Counted from the first letter of the stretch, positions 6,186-13,914 are shown. The stretch is DNA of 25,712 nucleotides from UBA7185 sp964606855 (GCA_964606855.1 CAZSHM010000027.1:1-25712); one strand, 5' to 3'. The notes: generated from the letters alone by a model not told the origin. Program-made: numbers and translations.

Positions 6186-6827
6186 TCAAAAGCCCAGCTC
6201 CTCTCCCACCAGAATCACCTTGATGCGGCCCGCCGGTTTGCAGCGCCGGGTGCGCACGATGTAGTTGCAGATGCAGTCCGGTGAATTGCAGTCGTGGCAG
6301 ATCCCGTCGGCCTGACAGGGCGTCGCCAGCGCGAAGCGCTGCGCATTGATGGGCGCCGCCACGTTGCGCGCACGGCTGACCGCATCTTGGACGGTCTTTG
6401 TCAGCTTGTTGATGCCGGCGACAACGAGCACCTGCCGCGGCCCGAAGGTCATCGCAGCCACACGGTTCCCGTTGCCGTCCACATTGACCAGCTCCCCGTC
6501 CTCTGTGATCGCGTTTGTCCCGCTCAGATATACATCGCAGGAAAAGGCCTGCCGCATCATCGCCTGGCGCTCCTCCGGCGTCTTGGCCTGATCGCGATCC
6601 AGCAGCTGATACGCCCCGGCACGCACTGCCTCCAAGAGGCCGATCTCCTCCGCTGACCGGCAGCCGCCCCAGCTGACGCTGCATCCGTCCGGAATCAGCT
6701 CCAGCGCCTGCTTCAGCGCTGCCTTTTTGTCCGCGCAGTACCAGGCATCGAACCCGCGGCTCCGCAGCCGTTCACACACTTTCTCGCCCACTTTCCTGTT
6801 TCGGATTGCTCTGACATCCTCTCCCAT
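6186..6827 (-). CDS. LUD-domain protein (LutC/DUF162-like) with a cysteine-rich tail
   Basis: A 213-aa protein of the LUD (lactate utilisation, PF02589) superfamily. The GCSVSWGGCRSAEEIGLLEAV segment, SGTNAITEDGELVNVDGNGNR and the hydrophobic stretch VLVVAGINKL are conserved in the small clostridial LUD proteins. The C-terminus carries six cysteines (171, 177, 180, 185, 187, 196) in a CxxxxxCxxCxxxxCxC pattern and ends in KVILVGEELGF, also typical of that subgroup. The cysteines might hold a metal or Fe-S cluster, but this is inference. The start at 6827 (AGGAGGGG ribosome binding site) is preferred over an upstream in-frame ATG at 6935 that lacks one. No lutA or lutB gene is nearby, so a lactate role is not supported by context. 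Confidence 0.85.
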   Translation of the reverse strand: MGEDVRAIRNRKVGEKVCERLRSRGFDAWYCADKKAALKQALELIPDGCSVSWGGCRSAEEIGLLEAVRAGAYQLLDRDQAKTPEERQAMMRQAFSCDVYLSGTNAITEDGELVNVDGNGNRVAAMTFGPRQVLVVAGINKLTKTVQDAVSRARNVAAPINAQRFALATPCQADGICHDCNSPDCICNYIVRTRRCKPAGRIKVILVGEELGF

Positions 6828-6978
6828 GAGAACCCCTCCTTGGACTCTTCCTGGATCCCGCCGCTCTCCCGGGCCGGCAAAGCCGGAATTCCATGGAGAG
6901 ATCCGCCGCGCATCTGCGGAAATAGCCGGTTTCAACGGACTGCGGCCGATACAGCCCTCCCGGCCGAGCGGGCATCCT

Positions 6979-7239
6979 TCAGCGCGCTTCCACCAAGATT
7001 TTGATCGCCGTGCGCTCCTCCTCCCCGATCAGGATATCAGTGAATGCCGGCACACAGACGAGATCCACTCCACCGGGCGCTACAAATCCTCGCGCGATCG
7101 CTACTGCCTTGACTGCCTGATTCAGCGCACCGGCGCCGATGGCCTGCATCTCCGCGCCGCCTTGCTCCCGGATGACTCCGGCCAGTGCGCCCGCTACCGA
7201 ATTCGGATTGGACTTTGCTGAAACTTTTAACACTTCCAT
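6979..7239 (-). CDS. spoVS: Stage V sporulation protein S
   Basis: An 86-aa protein that matches SpoVS over its entire length: MEVLKVSAKSNPNSVAGALA at the start, IGAGALNQAVKAVAIARGFV in the middle and FTDILIGEEERTAIKILVE at the end. SpoVS is a small Alba-like protein needed for normal progress of sporulation in Bacillus and found in many spore formers. The start codon has a GGGGGGAAC site in front. It lies 149 nt downstream of ymdB, the order known from B. subtilis, and has its own sigma-H-like promoter in that gap. It is the best evidence in the window that the host forms spores. Confidence 0.95.
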   Translation of the reverse strand: MEVLKVSAKSNPNSVAGALAGVIREQGGAEMQAIGAGALNQAVKAVAIARGFVAPGGVDLVCVPAFTDILIGEEERTAIKILVEAR

Positions 7240-7291
7240 CTTCGTTCCCCCCTGAAAATAAAATACTGGTAATTTTTGGAACTCAATGACT

Positions 7292-7320
7292 GTATTCTAC
7301 CTTTCAGGCGGTTTTCCTCT
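7292..7320 (-). promoter_or_regulatory. Sigma-H-type promoter of spoVS
   Basis: On the minus strand AGAGGAAAA (7320-7312) is followed by 11 nt and GTAGAATAC (7300-7292). This fits the sigma-H consensus RNAGGAWWW, 11-12 nt, RNNGAATWW with one mismatch at the last base. It lies 53 nt upstream of the spoVS start. B. subtilis spoVS is known to be transcribed by sigma-H. Confidence 0.7.
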
Positions 7321-7388
7321 TTAAAAAGGAAAATTTTGTAACCATGAATTGTGCGACGCGCCACAGCGGGACTCCGAGGCATCCGCAC

Positions 7389-8159
7389 TCAGCACTGAAA
7401 GCTCGTGATGCCGCGTGCCGCCCCGTCATCGGCCAGCTCCACGCACACGCCGCACAGGCGGGCTTCTCCGGATGCGTGCTCCAGGCGCACGGGGATCTGC
7501 GTCACAAACTGCCGCACCGCCAGGTCCGTTTTGACACCCAGCACAGAGTCCGCCGCGCCGGTCATGCCGACATCCGTGATAAAGGCCGTCCCGCGCGGCA
7601 GGATGCAGGCGTCGGCGGTCTGTACATGCGTGTGTGTGCCGATCACGGCACTGGCCCGCCCGTCCACATAGCGCGCGAAGGCGATCTTCTCCGAGGTCGC
7701 CTCGCCGTGAAAATCGATCAGAATGTGCCGCACACCCTGCGCGCGCAGTCGCTCCAGCACAGCGTCGATTACCGTAAAGGGGGACGGCAGCGTGCTCACA
7801 TAGACGTTGCCTAGGAGATTCACCACCGCAATCCGCCGCCGGCCCAAGTCCATCACCGTCACGCCGCGGCCCGGCGTGCCCGGCGGGTAGTTGAGCGGCC
7901 GCACGAGCGCCTCCTCCCGGTCGATAAACTGATAGATCGCCCGGTCGGCCCAGGTGTGGTTCCCCATGGTGATCACATCGGCCCCCGCGAAGCGCAGCGC
8001 GTGAAACTGCGCCTCCGTGATGCCGTTGCGCGGCGCCGCGTTTTCCGCGTTGACGATGACCAGCTCCGCGCCGTACTGCCGGCGAAGGCGGCTCAATTCC
8101 CGCTGCGCCTTCTCCATCCCCGCTTCGCCGGTGATATCTCCGATAAACAGGATCTTCAA
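7389..8159 (-). CDS. ymdB: YmdB-type metallophosphoesterase
   Basis: A 256-aa cytosolic phosphodiesterase of the TIGR00282/YmdB family, which hydrolyses 2',3'-cyclic nucleotides in characterised members and affects biofilm and motility choice in B. subtilis. The di-metal ligands are in place: Asp8 (FIGDITG), Glu39 and Asn40 (NAEN), Asn67 (MGNHTW), His151 (DFHGEATSEK), His176 and His178 (GTHTHVQTAD). The length is standard. The start is TTG at 8159, supported by GGAGGGAG 8 nt upstream, and gives MKILFIGDITG, the family's normal N-terminus. The gene lies 27 nt after the DUF4125 gene, so it is probably read from the TPR-DUF4037-DUF4125 transcript; rny, its usual upstream neighbour, is absent. 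Confidence 0.93.
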   Translation of the reverse strand: MKILFIGDITGEAGMEKAQRELSRLRRQYGAELVIVNAENAAPRNGITEAQFHALRFAGADVITMGNHTWADRAIYQFIDREEALVRPLNYPPGTPGRGVTVMDLGRRRIAVVNLLGNVYVSTLPSPFTVIDAVLERLRAQGVRHILIDFHGEATSEKIAFARYVDGRASAVIGTHTHVQTADACILPRGTAFITDVGMTGAADSVLGVKTDLAVRQFVTQIPVRLEHASGEARLCGVCVELADDGAARGITSFQC

Positions 8160-8186
8160 CTCGCCGCTCCCTCCGCAAGAGTCGCA

Positions 8187-8807
8187 TCACATCTTCGCAT
8201 TGGCTTCCTCCAGGCTGCTGTAGCCGAACTCGCTCACCATGTTCTGCAGATTCGCGATGGCCATATTGTAGTGCTGCTCCAGCGCATTCAACGTGTAGGC
8301 ATGCAGCCGCAGAATGGTCTCCGGGGAATAGGTCTTCAGCTCGCAGCGCAGATAGGTCTCGAAGGACGTCTCAAGCGGCGTGTCCTCCCGCGTGGTTAAC
8401 GGCCGCCCCTTTGCCCGCAGCCGGGGATATTTTTCCTCTGCCTCCCGCTGCCAATCCAGGTTGATATCCACGATCTCGTCGATCTTCGCCTGCACCTGCG
8501 GCGCGATCTGCGGAAGCACATCCCGGATCTGCGCATACTCCTCCGGATGTGTGTACTCCATCATATAGGCGTATTTCTCCATCAGGAGATTGCGCCCCTC
8601 GTAAGCAGCCTTGGTGAGATCGTCCAGATAGCTCGTGAGCACCTCGTCCGACCAGGTTTTCAACTGGCTGGAGCGCATGATCTCAAATTCGCGCGGATGA
8701 TCCTGGCAATCCGCCCGGCCTCCATTGTTCTGGACTTCATCAAACATGGCCCACTCCTGCGCCACAATCTGGGCAATCAGCCTTGAACGGGTCTCCTGTT
8801 GTCCCAT
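8187..8807 (-). CDS. DUF4125-family protein
   Basis: A 206-aa soluble protein that I assign to DUF4125 from its N-terminal LIAQIVAQEWAMFDEVQNNGG and DHPREFEIMRSSQ blocks and its TFE/TSFETYLRCEL region. It appears almost wholly alpha-helical, with no signal peptide or membrane segment; no catalytic motif is obvious. The function is unknown. The ATG at 8807 has AGGAG upstream. It follows the DUF4037 gene by 83 nt and precedes ymdB by 27 nt. In my recollection DUF4125 and DUF4037 genes occur side by side in other Firmicutes, often with a TPR gene, suggesting a functional partnership, but this should be confirmed by a neighbourhood search. Confidence 0.8.
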   Translation of the reverse strand: MGQQETRSRLIAQIVAQEWAMFDEVQNNGGRADCQDHPREFEIMRSSQLKTWSDEVLTSYLDDLTKAAYEGRNLLMEKYAYMMEYTHPEEYAQIRDVLPQIAPQVQAKIDEIVDINLDWQREAEEKYPRLRAKGRPLTTREDTPLETSFETYLRCELKTYSPETILRLHAYTLNALEQHYNMAIANLQNMVSEFGYSSLEEANAKM

Positions 8808-8858
8808 GCTTCTCTCCTCCTGTTCTACGATGCGCGGGCCTGTCCGCCTCCCGCATCC

Positions 8859-8874
8859 CGAGAGCGCGCTCTCG
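8859..8874. repeat. 16-bp perfect palindrome in the DUF4037-DUF4125 gap
   Basis: CGAGAGCGCGCTCTCG reads the same on both strands and lies between the stop of the DUF4037 gene and the start of the DUF4125 gene. There is no T-run after it. It could fold as a short hairpin in the mRNA or be a dyad binding site; it may also be chance in this GC-rich stretch. Confidence 0.4.
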
Positions 8875-8890
8875 CTCCGGCGGGGCCGCG

Positions 8891-9826
8891 CTAGCTCCAG
8901 GGATCCGTCTCCCGCAGACCCGCGTGCTGGATTCTCCGGTGCACCTCCAGCCCCTGCTCCACCAAAAACGGATCCTCGCTGGTGCTCAGCCCTTGCCGCT
9001 GCAGCTCGCCGACCAGCGCGGCACAGATCTGCTGCATCCGCGCAATTTTAGCCAGATAATACTCCTCCTCCGCGCCCGGAGCGGCGGGATAGGCTGTCAG
9101 CTGCCGCAAGAATTCGCCCACCGTGCTGCCCAGGCGCGGCAGCGACTGCAGTCCGCGGTGCAGCCACTTGTAGAAGGGCGCGTAGCGGTTGTTGAGAAGA
9201 TAGACCGCCTCGCCCACATTGCGCACGAACTCTCCCTCCGCCAGGAGCGCGGCCACCGTGTCCCCGCGCGAGAGCACCCGCGGATAATTGTACTGTCCGG
9301 ATTGGGCGATCTCCATACAGCACTTCGCAAGTCTCTTTTTACGGATGTCTTCGGGATAGCCTAAAAGTAATTCCCTTCGGACATCGCTGAACTCGCCCAG
9401 AGGATCCTCGAACACCGCCCCGTTGGAGGCCACCGCCAGGTAGTGGGAAGGCACGCGCAGCCACGCACCGATCGTTTCCGGCGCGTGCGTCTGGCCCAGA
9501 TATTTGCGGTAGAATGCCCCGGTCTCCAGCACCCCGGTTCGCCCCGGCGTCCAGACGACCGGATAGCCGTGAAAGCTGCTTTCCATCTCCGTCAGGGCCC
9601 GCTGCAGCGCGGCCCCTTCCGAGGCATAATCCTCCTCGGTAAGCCAGATGCAGACCGAGGCGCCCCAGTCGTGATCCTGCGAGATGGCGTCGTCAAACCC
9701 GAAACATTGGGATCCTTCCCCAACCAGCCCCGCGGCCAGGCGCGGAAGCAGCTTCGGGAAACGCTGCCGCAGCATCGGCCGCACCGCCTCGTCATAAAAG
9801 AGGCGGGACAGTTCCAGTCCCTTCAC
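8891..9826 (-). CDS. DUF4037-family protein, nucleotidyltransferase-like
   Basis: A 311-aa cytosolic protein assigned to DUF4037. The N-terminal half holds GEGSQCFGFDDAISQDHDWG (37-55): Gly38-Ser39 followed after eleven residues by Asp51-His52-Asp53-Trp54 resembles the GS...Dh[DE]h active site of the DNA polymerase beta-type nucleotidyltransferases. The C-terminal half is helical (KRLAKCCMEIAQSGQYNY, YKWLHRGLQSLPRLG), like the helical domain that often follows such a fold. Substrate and reaction are unknown. Its ATG at 9826 overlaps the stop of the TPR gene by 4 nt, so the two are translationally coupled. Family call is good, enzyme activity is inference. Confidence 0.82.
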   Translation of the reverse strand: MKGLELSRLFYDEAVRPMLRQRFPKLLPRLAAGLVGEGSQCFGFDDAISQDHDWGASVCIWLTEEDYASEGAALQRALTEMESSFHGYPVVWTPGRTGVLETGAFYRKYLGQTHAPETIGAWLRVPSHYLAVASNGAVFEDPLGEFSDVRRELLLGYPEDIRKKRLAKCCMEIAQSGQYNYPRVLSRGDTVAALLAEGEFVRNVGEAVYLLNNRYAPFYKWLHRGLQSLPRLGSTVGEFLRQLTAYPAAPGAEEEYYLAKIARMQQICAALVGELQRQGLSTSEDPFLVEQGLEVHRRIQHAGLRETDPWS

Positions 9827-10671
9827 CGCGCAGCACCTCCCTGTTCCTCTGTCTCCGCCGCCTTCTGACAGGCAAGTTCATAATTGCGCAGAGAGATCGC
9901 ATAGTTGCGGCTCTCTGCGCCGAAGCGCAGACGGCAGAGATCGAGCGCTTCCCGGTAGCAGTCGCGCGCCGCCGCGTACGCGCCCGCAGCCATGTAATAC
10001 GCCCCCAGGTTGTTGAGCCCGTAAGCATAGAGCGAGTGCTCGCACCCGACCGTCTCCCGGTAGATCGCAAGCGCACGCTTCAGGAGCGGCTCTGCTTCCT
10101 CCAGCGCTCCCCGCTGCCGTTGAGCGGCAGCCAGATTGATCAGCGTGGTGGCGATGGCGACGGGATTGTCACCCGCCTGCTCCAGGATTGCCAGGGAGCG
10201 GGCGTGCAGTTCCTCCGCCTCCGCGAAGCGGCCGCAGTCCTGATACAGGAGCCCCAGATTGTTGAGCCCGCTCGCGTAGAGAAAATGCTCCCGGCCCAGC
10301 GTGTTCTCATCGATGCGGAGCGCTTCCAGAAAACAGGCTTCCGCCTTGTCATACTGCCGCATCAGGCGGTACAGTCCCGCAAGGTTGTTGAGCACCGTGG
10401 CATAGTCCGGATGCTCCGTGCCCAGGAGACGACCGATCCCCTCCGCCGCTCCGAGGAAGGCTTTCTCCGCCTCCGGGTATCTGCCGATGTCCCGCAGAAT
10501 GCCTCCATAGTCGTTGAGCGCCGTGGCATACTCTGCACTCGCAGCGCCGTAAAGTGTCTCTGTCAGCTCCAGAAAACGATCCATACGCGCGGCTAAACCC
10601 ACATAATCCCCGCGGTGGTCACAATCTGCAATCTCCCGCTCCAGCGCCCGGTACTCCTCCTCCGCTGTCAA
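9823..10671 (-). CDS. Tetratricopeptide-repeat protein (kinesin light chain type)
   Basis: A 282-aa protein made of about five 42-residue TPRs after a 50-residue N-terminal helix. Each repeat has the YATxLNNLAxLY...AExxFLEALxI pattern of TPR_10/TPR_12, ending in LGxEHPxYA. No signal peptide or enzyme domain is present, so it is probably a protein-protein scaffold. The start is taken as TTG at 10671, with AAGGGA six nt before it; an in-frame GTG at 10695 lacks a site, and the more distant ATG at 10764 lies upstream of the promoter. It is the first gene of an operon with DUF4037 (4-nt overlap) and DUF4125, suggesting that the repeats bind one of those products. Confidence 0.85.
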   Translation of the reverse strand: MTAEEEYRALEREIADCDHRGDYVGLAARMDRFLELTETLYGAASAEYATALNDYGGILRDIGRYPEAEKAFLGAAEGIGRLLGTEHPDYATVLNNLAGLYRLMRQYDKAEACFLEALRIDENTLGREHFLYASGLNNLGLLYQDCGRFAEAEELHARSLAILEQAGDNPVAIATTLINLAAAQRQRGALEEAEPLLKRALAIYRETVGCEHSLYAYGLNNLGAYYMAAGAYAAARDCYREALDLCRLRFGAESRNYAISLRNYELACQKAAETEEQGGAAR

Positions 10672-10734
10672 ATCGATCCCTTCTCTCTCCCGCACTCCCG
10701 CACTGCCGCACAGACTGTGAAACAAGCTGTCCCC

Positions 10735-10764
10735 ATTATACCACGGGAGGCAGGGGAATTTCAT
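10735..10764 (-). promoter_or_regulatory. Sigma-A-like promoter of the TPR operon
   Basis: On the minus strand a perfect TATAAT (10735-10740) is preceded by ATGAAA/TGAAAT 17-18 nt upstream (10758-10764), a weak -35. Transcription would begin near 10728, about 57 nt ahead of the proposed TTG start. Confidence 0.5.
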
Positions 10765-10825
10765 CTGCTTTTTTGCAATTCGCCGCGGATTTTGTATCCC
10801 CCGTCCGGATCCCTTCCCATCCCGC

Positions 10826-10925
10826 NNNNNNNNNNNNNNNNNNNNNNNNNNNNNNNNNNNNNNNNNNNNNNNNNNNNNNNNNNNNNNNNNNNNNNNNNNN
10901 NNNNNNNNNNNNNNNNNNNNNNNNN
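10826..10925. other. Assembly gap of 100 N
   Basis: Exactly 100 unknown bases, the usual placeholder for a scaffold gap of unestimated size. The sequence to the left (10765-10825) and to the right (10926-11042) shows no gene of its own. Anything could be missing here, and adjacency of the TPR operon and the DAHP synthase gene is not proven. Confidence 0.98.
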
Positions 10926-11042
10926 GCGCTTTCGCGCCGGCGCATGCCCCGCCTGCCGTAAAATTTCTCTGTTCTCTGCCGCGCGTTTACCAGCCGGCTC
11001 CGAGAGCCCCGTTTCGCAATGTTCCGCGCGCCGCGGTCGTCC

Positions 11043-12059
11043 TCACAGTGTTTTCCCCATCATTTGTGCCGTGCGCCGCAGATCCTCCATCACAGACGCA
11101 AATTTCTGCGGCTTCAGCGACTGCGGCCCGTCGGAGAGCGCATGCAACGGATCCGGATGCACCTCGATCATCACCCCGTCGGCGCCCGCGGCGATGGCAG
11201 CGCGCGCCATCGGCTGCACCAAGTTCCAGCGCCCGGTGGCGTGGCTGGGATCGACGATGATGGGCAGATGCGTCAGTTCCTTGATCACCGGCACGGCCGA
11301 GAGATCCAGCGTGTTGCGCGTGTAGGTTTCAAAGGTGCGGATGCCGCGCTCGCAGAGGATCACCTGCTCGTTCCCGCCGGAGAGAATATACTCGGCGGCC
11401 ATGATCCACTCCTCGATGGTCGCCGCCAGGCCCCGCTTCAAGAGTACGGGCTTGCGGATCTTGCCGACCTCGCGCAAGAGATTAAAGTTCTGCATGTTCC
11501 GCGCGCCGATCTGGACGATATCGCAGTACTCGGCCACAAGTTCCACACTGCGCGGATCCATGACCTCGCTGACGATCTTCAGCCCCGTCTTCTCCCGCGC
11601 CTCGGCCATATAGCGCAGGCCTGTCTCCTCCAGTCCCGCGAAGGAGTAGGGCGAAGTCCGCGGCTTAAATGCGCCGCCGCGCAGAATCTTGGCTCCGGCG
11701 GCTTTCACCTGCTCAGCCACCTCCAGCATCTGTTCGCGGCTCTCCACCGCGCAGGGACCCGCCATCACCTGCAATTCCTTGCCCCCGATGGTGAGATCGT
11801 CCAGCTGGATGACCGTGTCATCGGGATGGAATTCCCGGCTGGCCAGCTTGTAGGGCGTCAGCACAGGCATAACCTTCTCCACGCCCTCCAGCGTCTCCAC
11901 ATTGAGATTATTCTTCTGTTCCTGGGTCGCGCCCACCAAGCCGATGATGGTGCGCTCCTCGCCTTCCGAGATGTGCAGCTTCAGGCCCTGGCCCTGGAGA
12001 TAGTCCACAACCGCCTGCAGCTTTTCTTTTCCGGCTCCGTTTCGCACAACAATAATCAT
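11043..12059 (-). CDS. aroF: 3-deoxy-7-phosphoheptulonate (DAHP) synthase, AroF/AroA-beta type
   Basis: A 338-aa enzyme that condenses phosphoenolpyruvate and erythrose-4-phosphate, the first step of the shikimate pathway. Residues 1-70 form a ferredoxin-like regulatory domain (MIIVVRNGAGKEKLQAVVDY) as in the Thermotoga-type enzymes, which is where tyrosine or phenylalanine feedback acts in characterised members. The barrel follows with VMAGPCAVESREQ, GGAFKPRTSPYSFAGL, the metal-binding IVDPSHATGRW and GADGVMIEVHPDP. ATG at 12059 has an AGGAGG site. The reading frame stays open upstream for 79 codons, but there is no ribosome binding site at the earlier starts and the family N-terminus begins at MIIVV. 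It lies alone between the gap and lysS, with its own promoter. Confidence 0.95.
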   Translation of the reverse strand: MIIVVRNGAGKEKLQAVVDYLQGQGLKLHISEGEERTIIGLVGATQEQKNNLNVETLEGVEKVMPVLTPYKLASREFHPDDTVIQLDDLTIGGKELQVMAGPCAVESREQMLEVAEQVKAAGAKILRGGAFKPRTSPYSFAGLEETGLRYMAEAREKTGLKIVSEVMDPRSVELVAEYCDIVQIGARNMQNFNLLREVGKIRKPVLLKRGLAATIEEWIMAAEYILSGGNEQVILCERGIRTFETYTRNTLDLSAVPVIKELTHLPIIVDPSHATGRWNLVQPMARAAIAAGADGVMIEVHPDPLHALSDGPQSLKPQKFASVMEDLRRTAQMMGKTL

Positions 12060-12323
12060 GTTCCATTCCTCCTGCTCTGGCATAAAACGACGCAGCGTAG
12101 CGGAAAAATGGAAACAGCACCGCAACTCGGCGCACAGTTTCAATTGCCCCGCACTACCATACGACCGTCCTGCTCTGAAATAAGCCAAGCCCTGGGAGAC
12201 GACGCATCCGGCCTCCCTCTGCCCTGATGCAAACCGGAAAAACTCCGTCCCATTGGAGCAGCGGTGCCCGGAGACATTGCCGCCCGCCTGGCACACGGCA
12301 ACCTGCCGTCCTACCGTACTGCA
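12060..12323 (-). promoter_or_regulatory. Long 5' leader of aroF, possible attenuation region
   Basis: The predicted transcript has about 264 nt before the aroF ATG. I do not find a T-box consensus. It contains a short stem followed by five Ts (CTCC...GGAG then TTTTT, near 12237-12260) and, out of frame with aroF, a GTG-started ORF at 12135 whose first 18 codons encode LFPFFRYAASFY, six aromatic residues in eleven, immediately before the aroF ribosome binding site. Regulation by aromatic amino acids is conceivable but not shown. Confidence 0.3.
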
Positions 12324-12329
12324 AATCTA

Positions 12330-12358
12330 GTTATACGCCATTTTCGGAAAAAAAGCAA
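12330..12358 (-). promoter_or_regulatory. Sigma-A promoter of aroF
   Basis: On the minus strand TTGCTT (12353-12358), 17 nt, TATAAC (12330-12335). It lies directly after the lysS stop codon, so aroF can be transcribed separately from greA-lysS. Confidence 0.6.
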
Positions 12359-12366
12359 GACTTTTC

Positions 12367-13872
12367 TCATCGCTCCGCGTCCGGCTGCGCGCTGTCCTGC
12401 GGGCGCAGCGTCGGGAACAAGATCACATCGCGGATCGAAGGGGAATTCGTCAAAAGCATGCACAGTCTGTCAATGCCGATGCCAAGGCCGCCCGTCGGCG
12501 GGAGGCCGTACTCCAGCGCCTGCAGGAAGTCCTCGTCCATGGGATGTGCTTCCGCATCGCCATGCGCCTTGGCCTCCATCTGCCTTTCAAAGCGCTCCCG
12601 CTGATCCAGAGGATCGTTCAGCTCCGAGAACGCGTTGCCGTGTTCGCGGCCGACGATGAAGACCTCGAACCGGTCAGTCAGTTCCGGATGTCCGTCCTTC
12701 CGGCGGGAGAGCGGAGATATCTCGATGGGATAGTCGATGACAAAAGTGGGCTGAATCAAGTGTTCCTCCACTTTCGCGTCGAAGACCTCCGCCATCACCT
12801 TGCCCTTAGGCATGTCCTCCGCCACCGGTACGCCCAAGGCACGCGCGGCCGCACGGGCCTCCGCATCGCTTCCGATTGCGCTGAAATCCAAGCCGGTGTA
12901 CTGCCTGACCGCATCGTGCATGGTGATGCGCGGCCACTGTACGCCGAGATCCACCTCATAGGCACCGTAGGTGATCTTTGTGGTGCCCAGCACCTTCTGC
13001 GCGACATACTTGAAAAGATGCTCCGTCAGATCCATCATGTCGTTGTAGTCGGCGTAGGCCTGGTAGACTTCCAGCATGGTGAATTCCGGGTTGTGCCGCG
13101 TGTCAATTCCCTCGTTGCGGAACACGCGTCCCAGCTCGTAGACTTTTTCCAGCCCGCCCACGATCAGCCGCTTCAAGTGCAGTTCCAGGGCGATGCGCAG
13201 ATACATCTGTGCATCCAGCGCATTGTGGTAGGTGATAAACGGGCGCGCCGTGGCACCGCCCGCCAGGGAGTGCAGAACCGGCGTTTCCACCTCCAGAAAG
13301 CCCTGGCTGTCGAGAAATTCCCGCACGGTGCGGATAATCTTGCTGCGCAGGAGGAAGGTGTTCTGCACTTCCTGATTCATGATCAGATCCAGATAGCGCT
13401 GACGGTAGCGCAGTTCCACATCGGTGAGGCCGTGGTACTTTTCCGGTAGCGGCCGCAGCGACTTGGAGAGCGGCGTGAATTCCCGCACGGAGACGGTGAT
13501 CTCCCCCTTCTCCGTGACGAACACATAGCCGCGGATCCCGATGATGTCCCCGATATCCGCTTTCTTGAACAGCCAGTGATTCTCCTCGCCCGCCACATCC
13601 AGGCGGGAGTAGATCTGAATCTGCCCCGTCACGTCCTGCACGTTTCCGAAGCCTGCTTTGCCCTGGCCGCGCTTGGCCATCAGGCGTCCGGCAAGAACCA
13701 CATCCTGCCCGGAAGCGATCAATTCCTCCGACTGTTCCAGGATCTCCCGGGCGTGGTGCGTCCGCTCAAAACGCTGCCCGAACGGATTGTATCCCTTTTC
13801 CCGCAGCGCCTCCATTTTATCGATTCGCACCTGCATCAGCGCGTTTTTCTCTGCCTGTTTTTCCTTCGCCAT
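12367..13872 (-). CDS. lysS: Lysyl-tRNA synthetase, class II
   Basis: A 501-aa cytosolic enzyme that charges tRNA-Lys. The N-terminal OB-fold anticodon-binding domain (about 50-170) includes MAKRGQGKAGFGNVQDVTG. The class II catalytic core follows with motif 1 around LRYRQRYLDLIMN, motif 2 FRNEGIDTRHNPEFTMLE and motif 3 GLPPTGGLGIGIDRLCMLL. Full length for the bacterial LysS family (about 490-510). ATG at 13872 with a GGGGA site upstream. It lies 42 nt after greA, a gene order common in Firmicutes, and no clear terminator separates it from the aroF promoter. Confidence 0.97.
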   Translation of the reverse strand: MAKEKQAEKNALMQVRIDKMEALREKGYNPFGQRFERTHHAREILEQSEELIASGQDVVLAGRLMAKRGQGKAGFGNVQDVTGQIQIYSRLDVAGEENHWLFKKADIGDIIGIRGYVFVTEKGEITVSVREFTPLSKSLRPLPEKYHGLTDVELRYRQRYLDLIMNQEVQNTFLLRSKIIRTVREFLDSQGFLEVETPVLHSLAGGATARPFITYHNALDAQMYLRIALELHLKRLIVGGLEKVYELGRVFRNEGIDTRHNPEFTMLEVYQAYADYNDMMDLTEHLFKYVAQKVLGTTKITYGAYEVDLGVQWPRITMHDAVRQYTGLDFSAIGSDAEARAAARALGVPVAEDMPKGKVMAEVFDAKVEEHLIQPTFVIDYPIEISPLSRRKDGHPELTDRFEVFIVGREHGNAFSELNDPLDQRERFERQMEAKAHGDAEAHPMDEDFLQALEYGLPPTGGLGIGIDRLCMLLTNSPSIRDVILFPTLRPQDSAQPDAER

Positions 13873-13914
13873 ATGCTTCCCCTCTTTTTCTATTCTTCGT
13901 TCGCGGGGCCCGGC

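Noticed and set aside
11019..12227. A 402-codon open frame on the plus strand
   Set aside because: It is antisense to the DAHP synthase gene, which matches its family from end to end. The frame has no ribosome binding site and a low-complexity translation; such mirror frames are expected in GC-rich coding DNA.
12060..12323. T-box riboswitch in the aroF leader
   Set aside because: I looked for the AGGGTGGNACCGCG core and the stem I motifs and did not find them.
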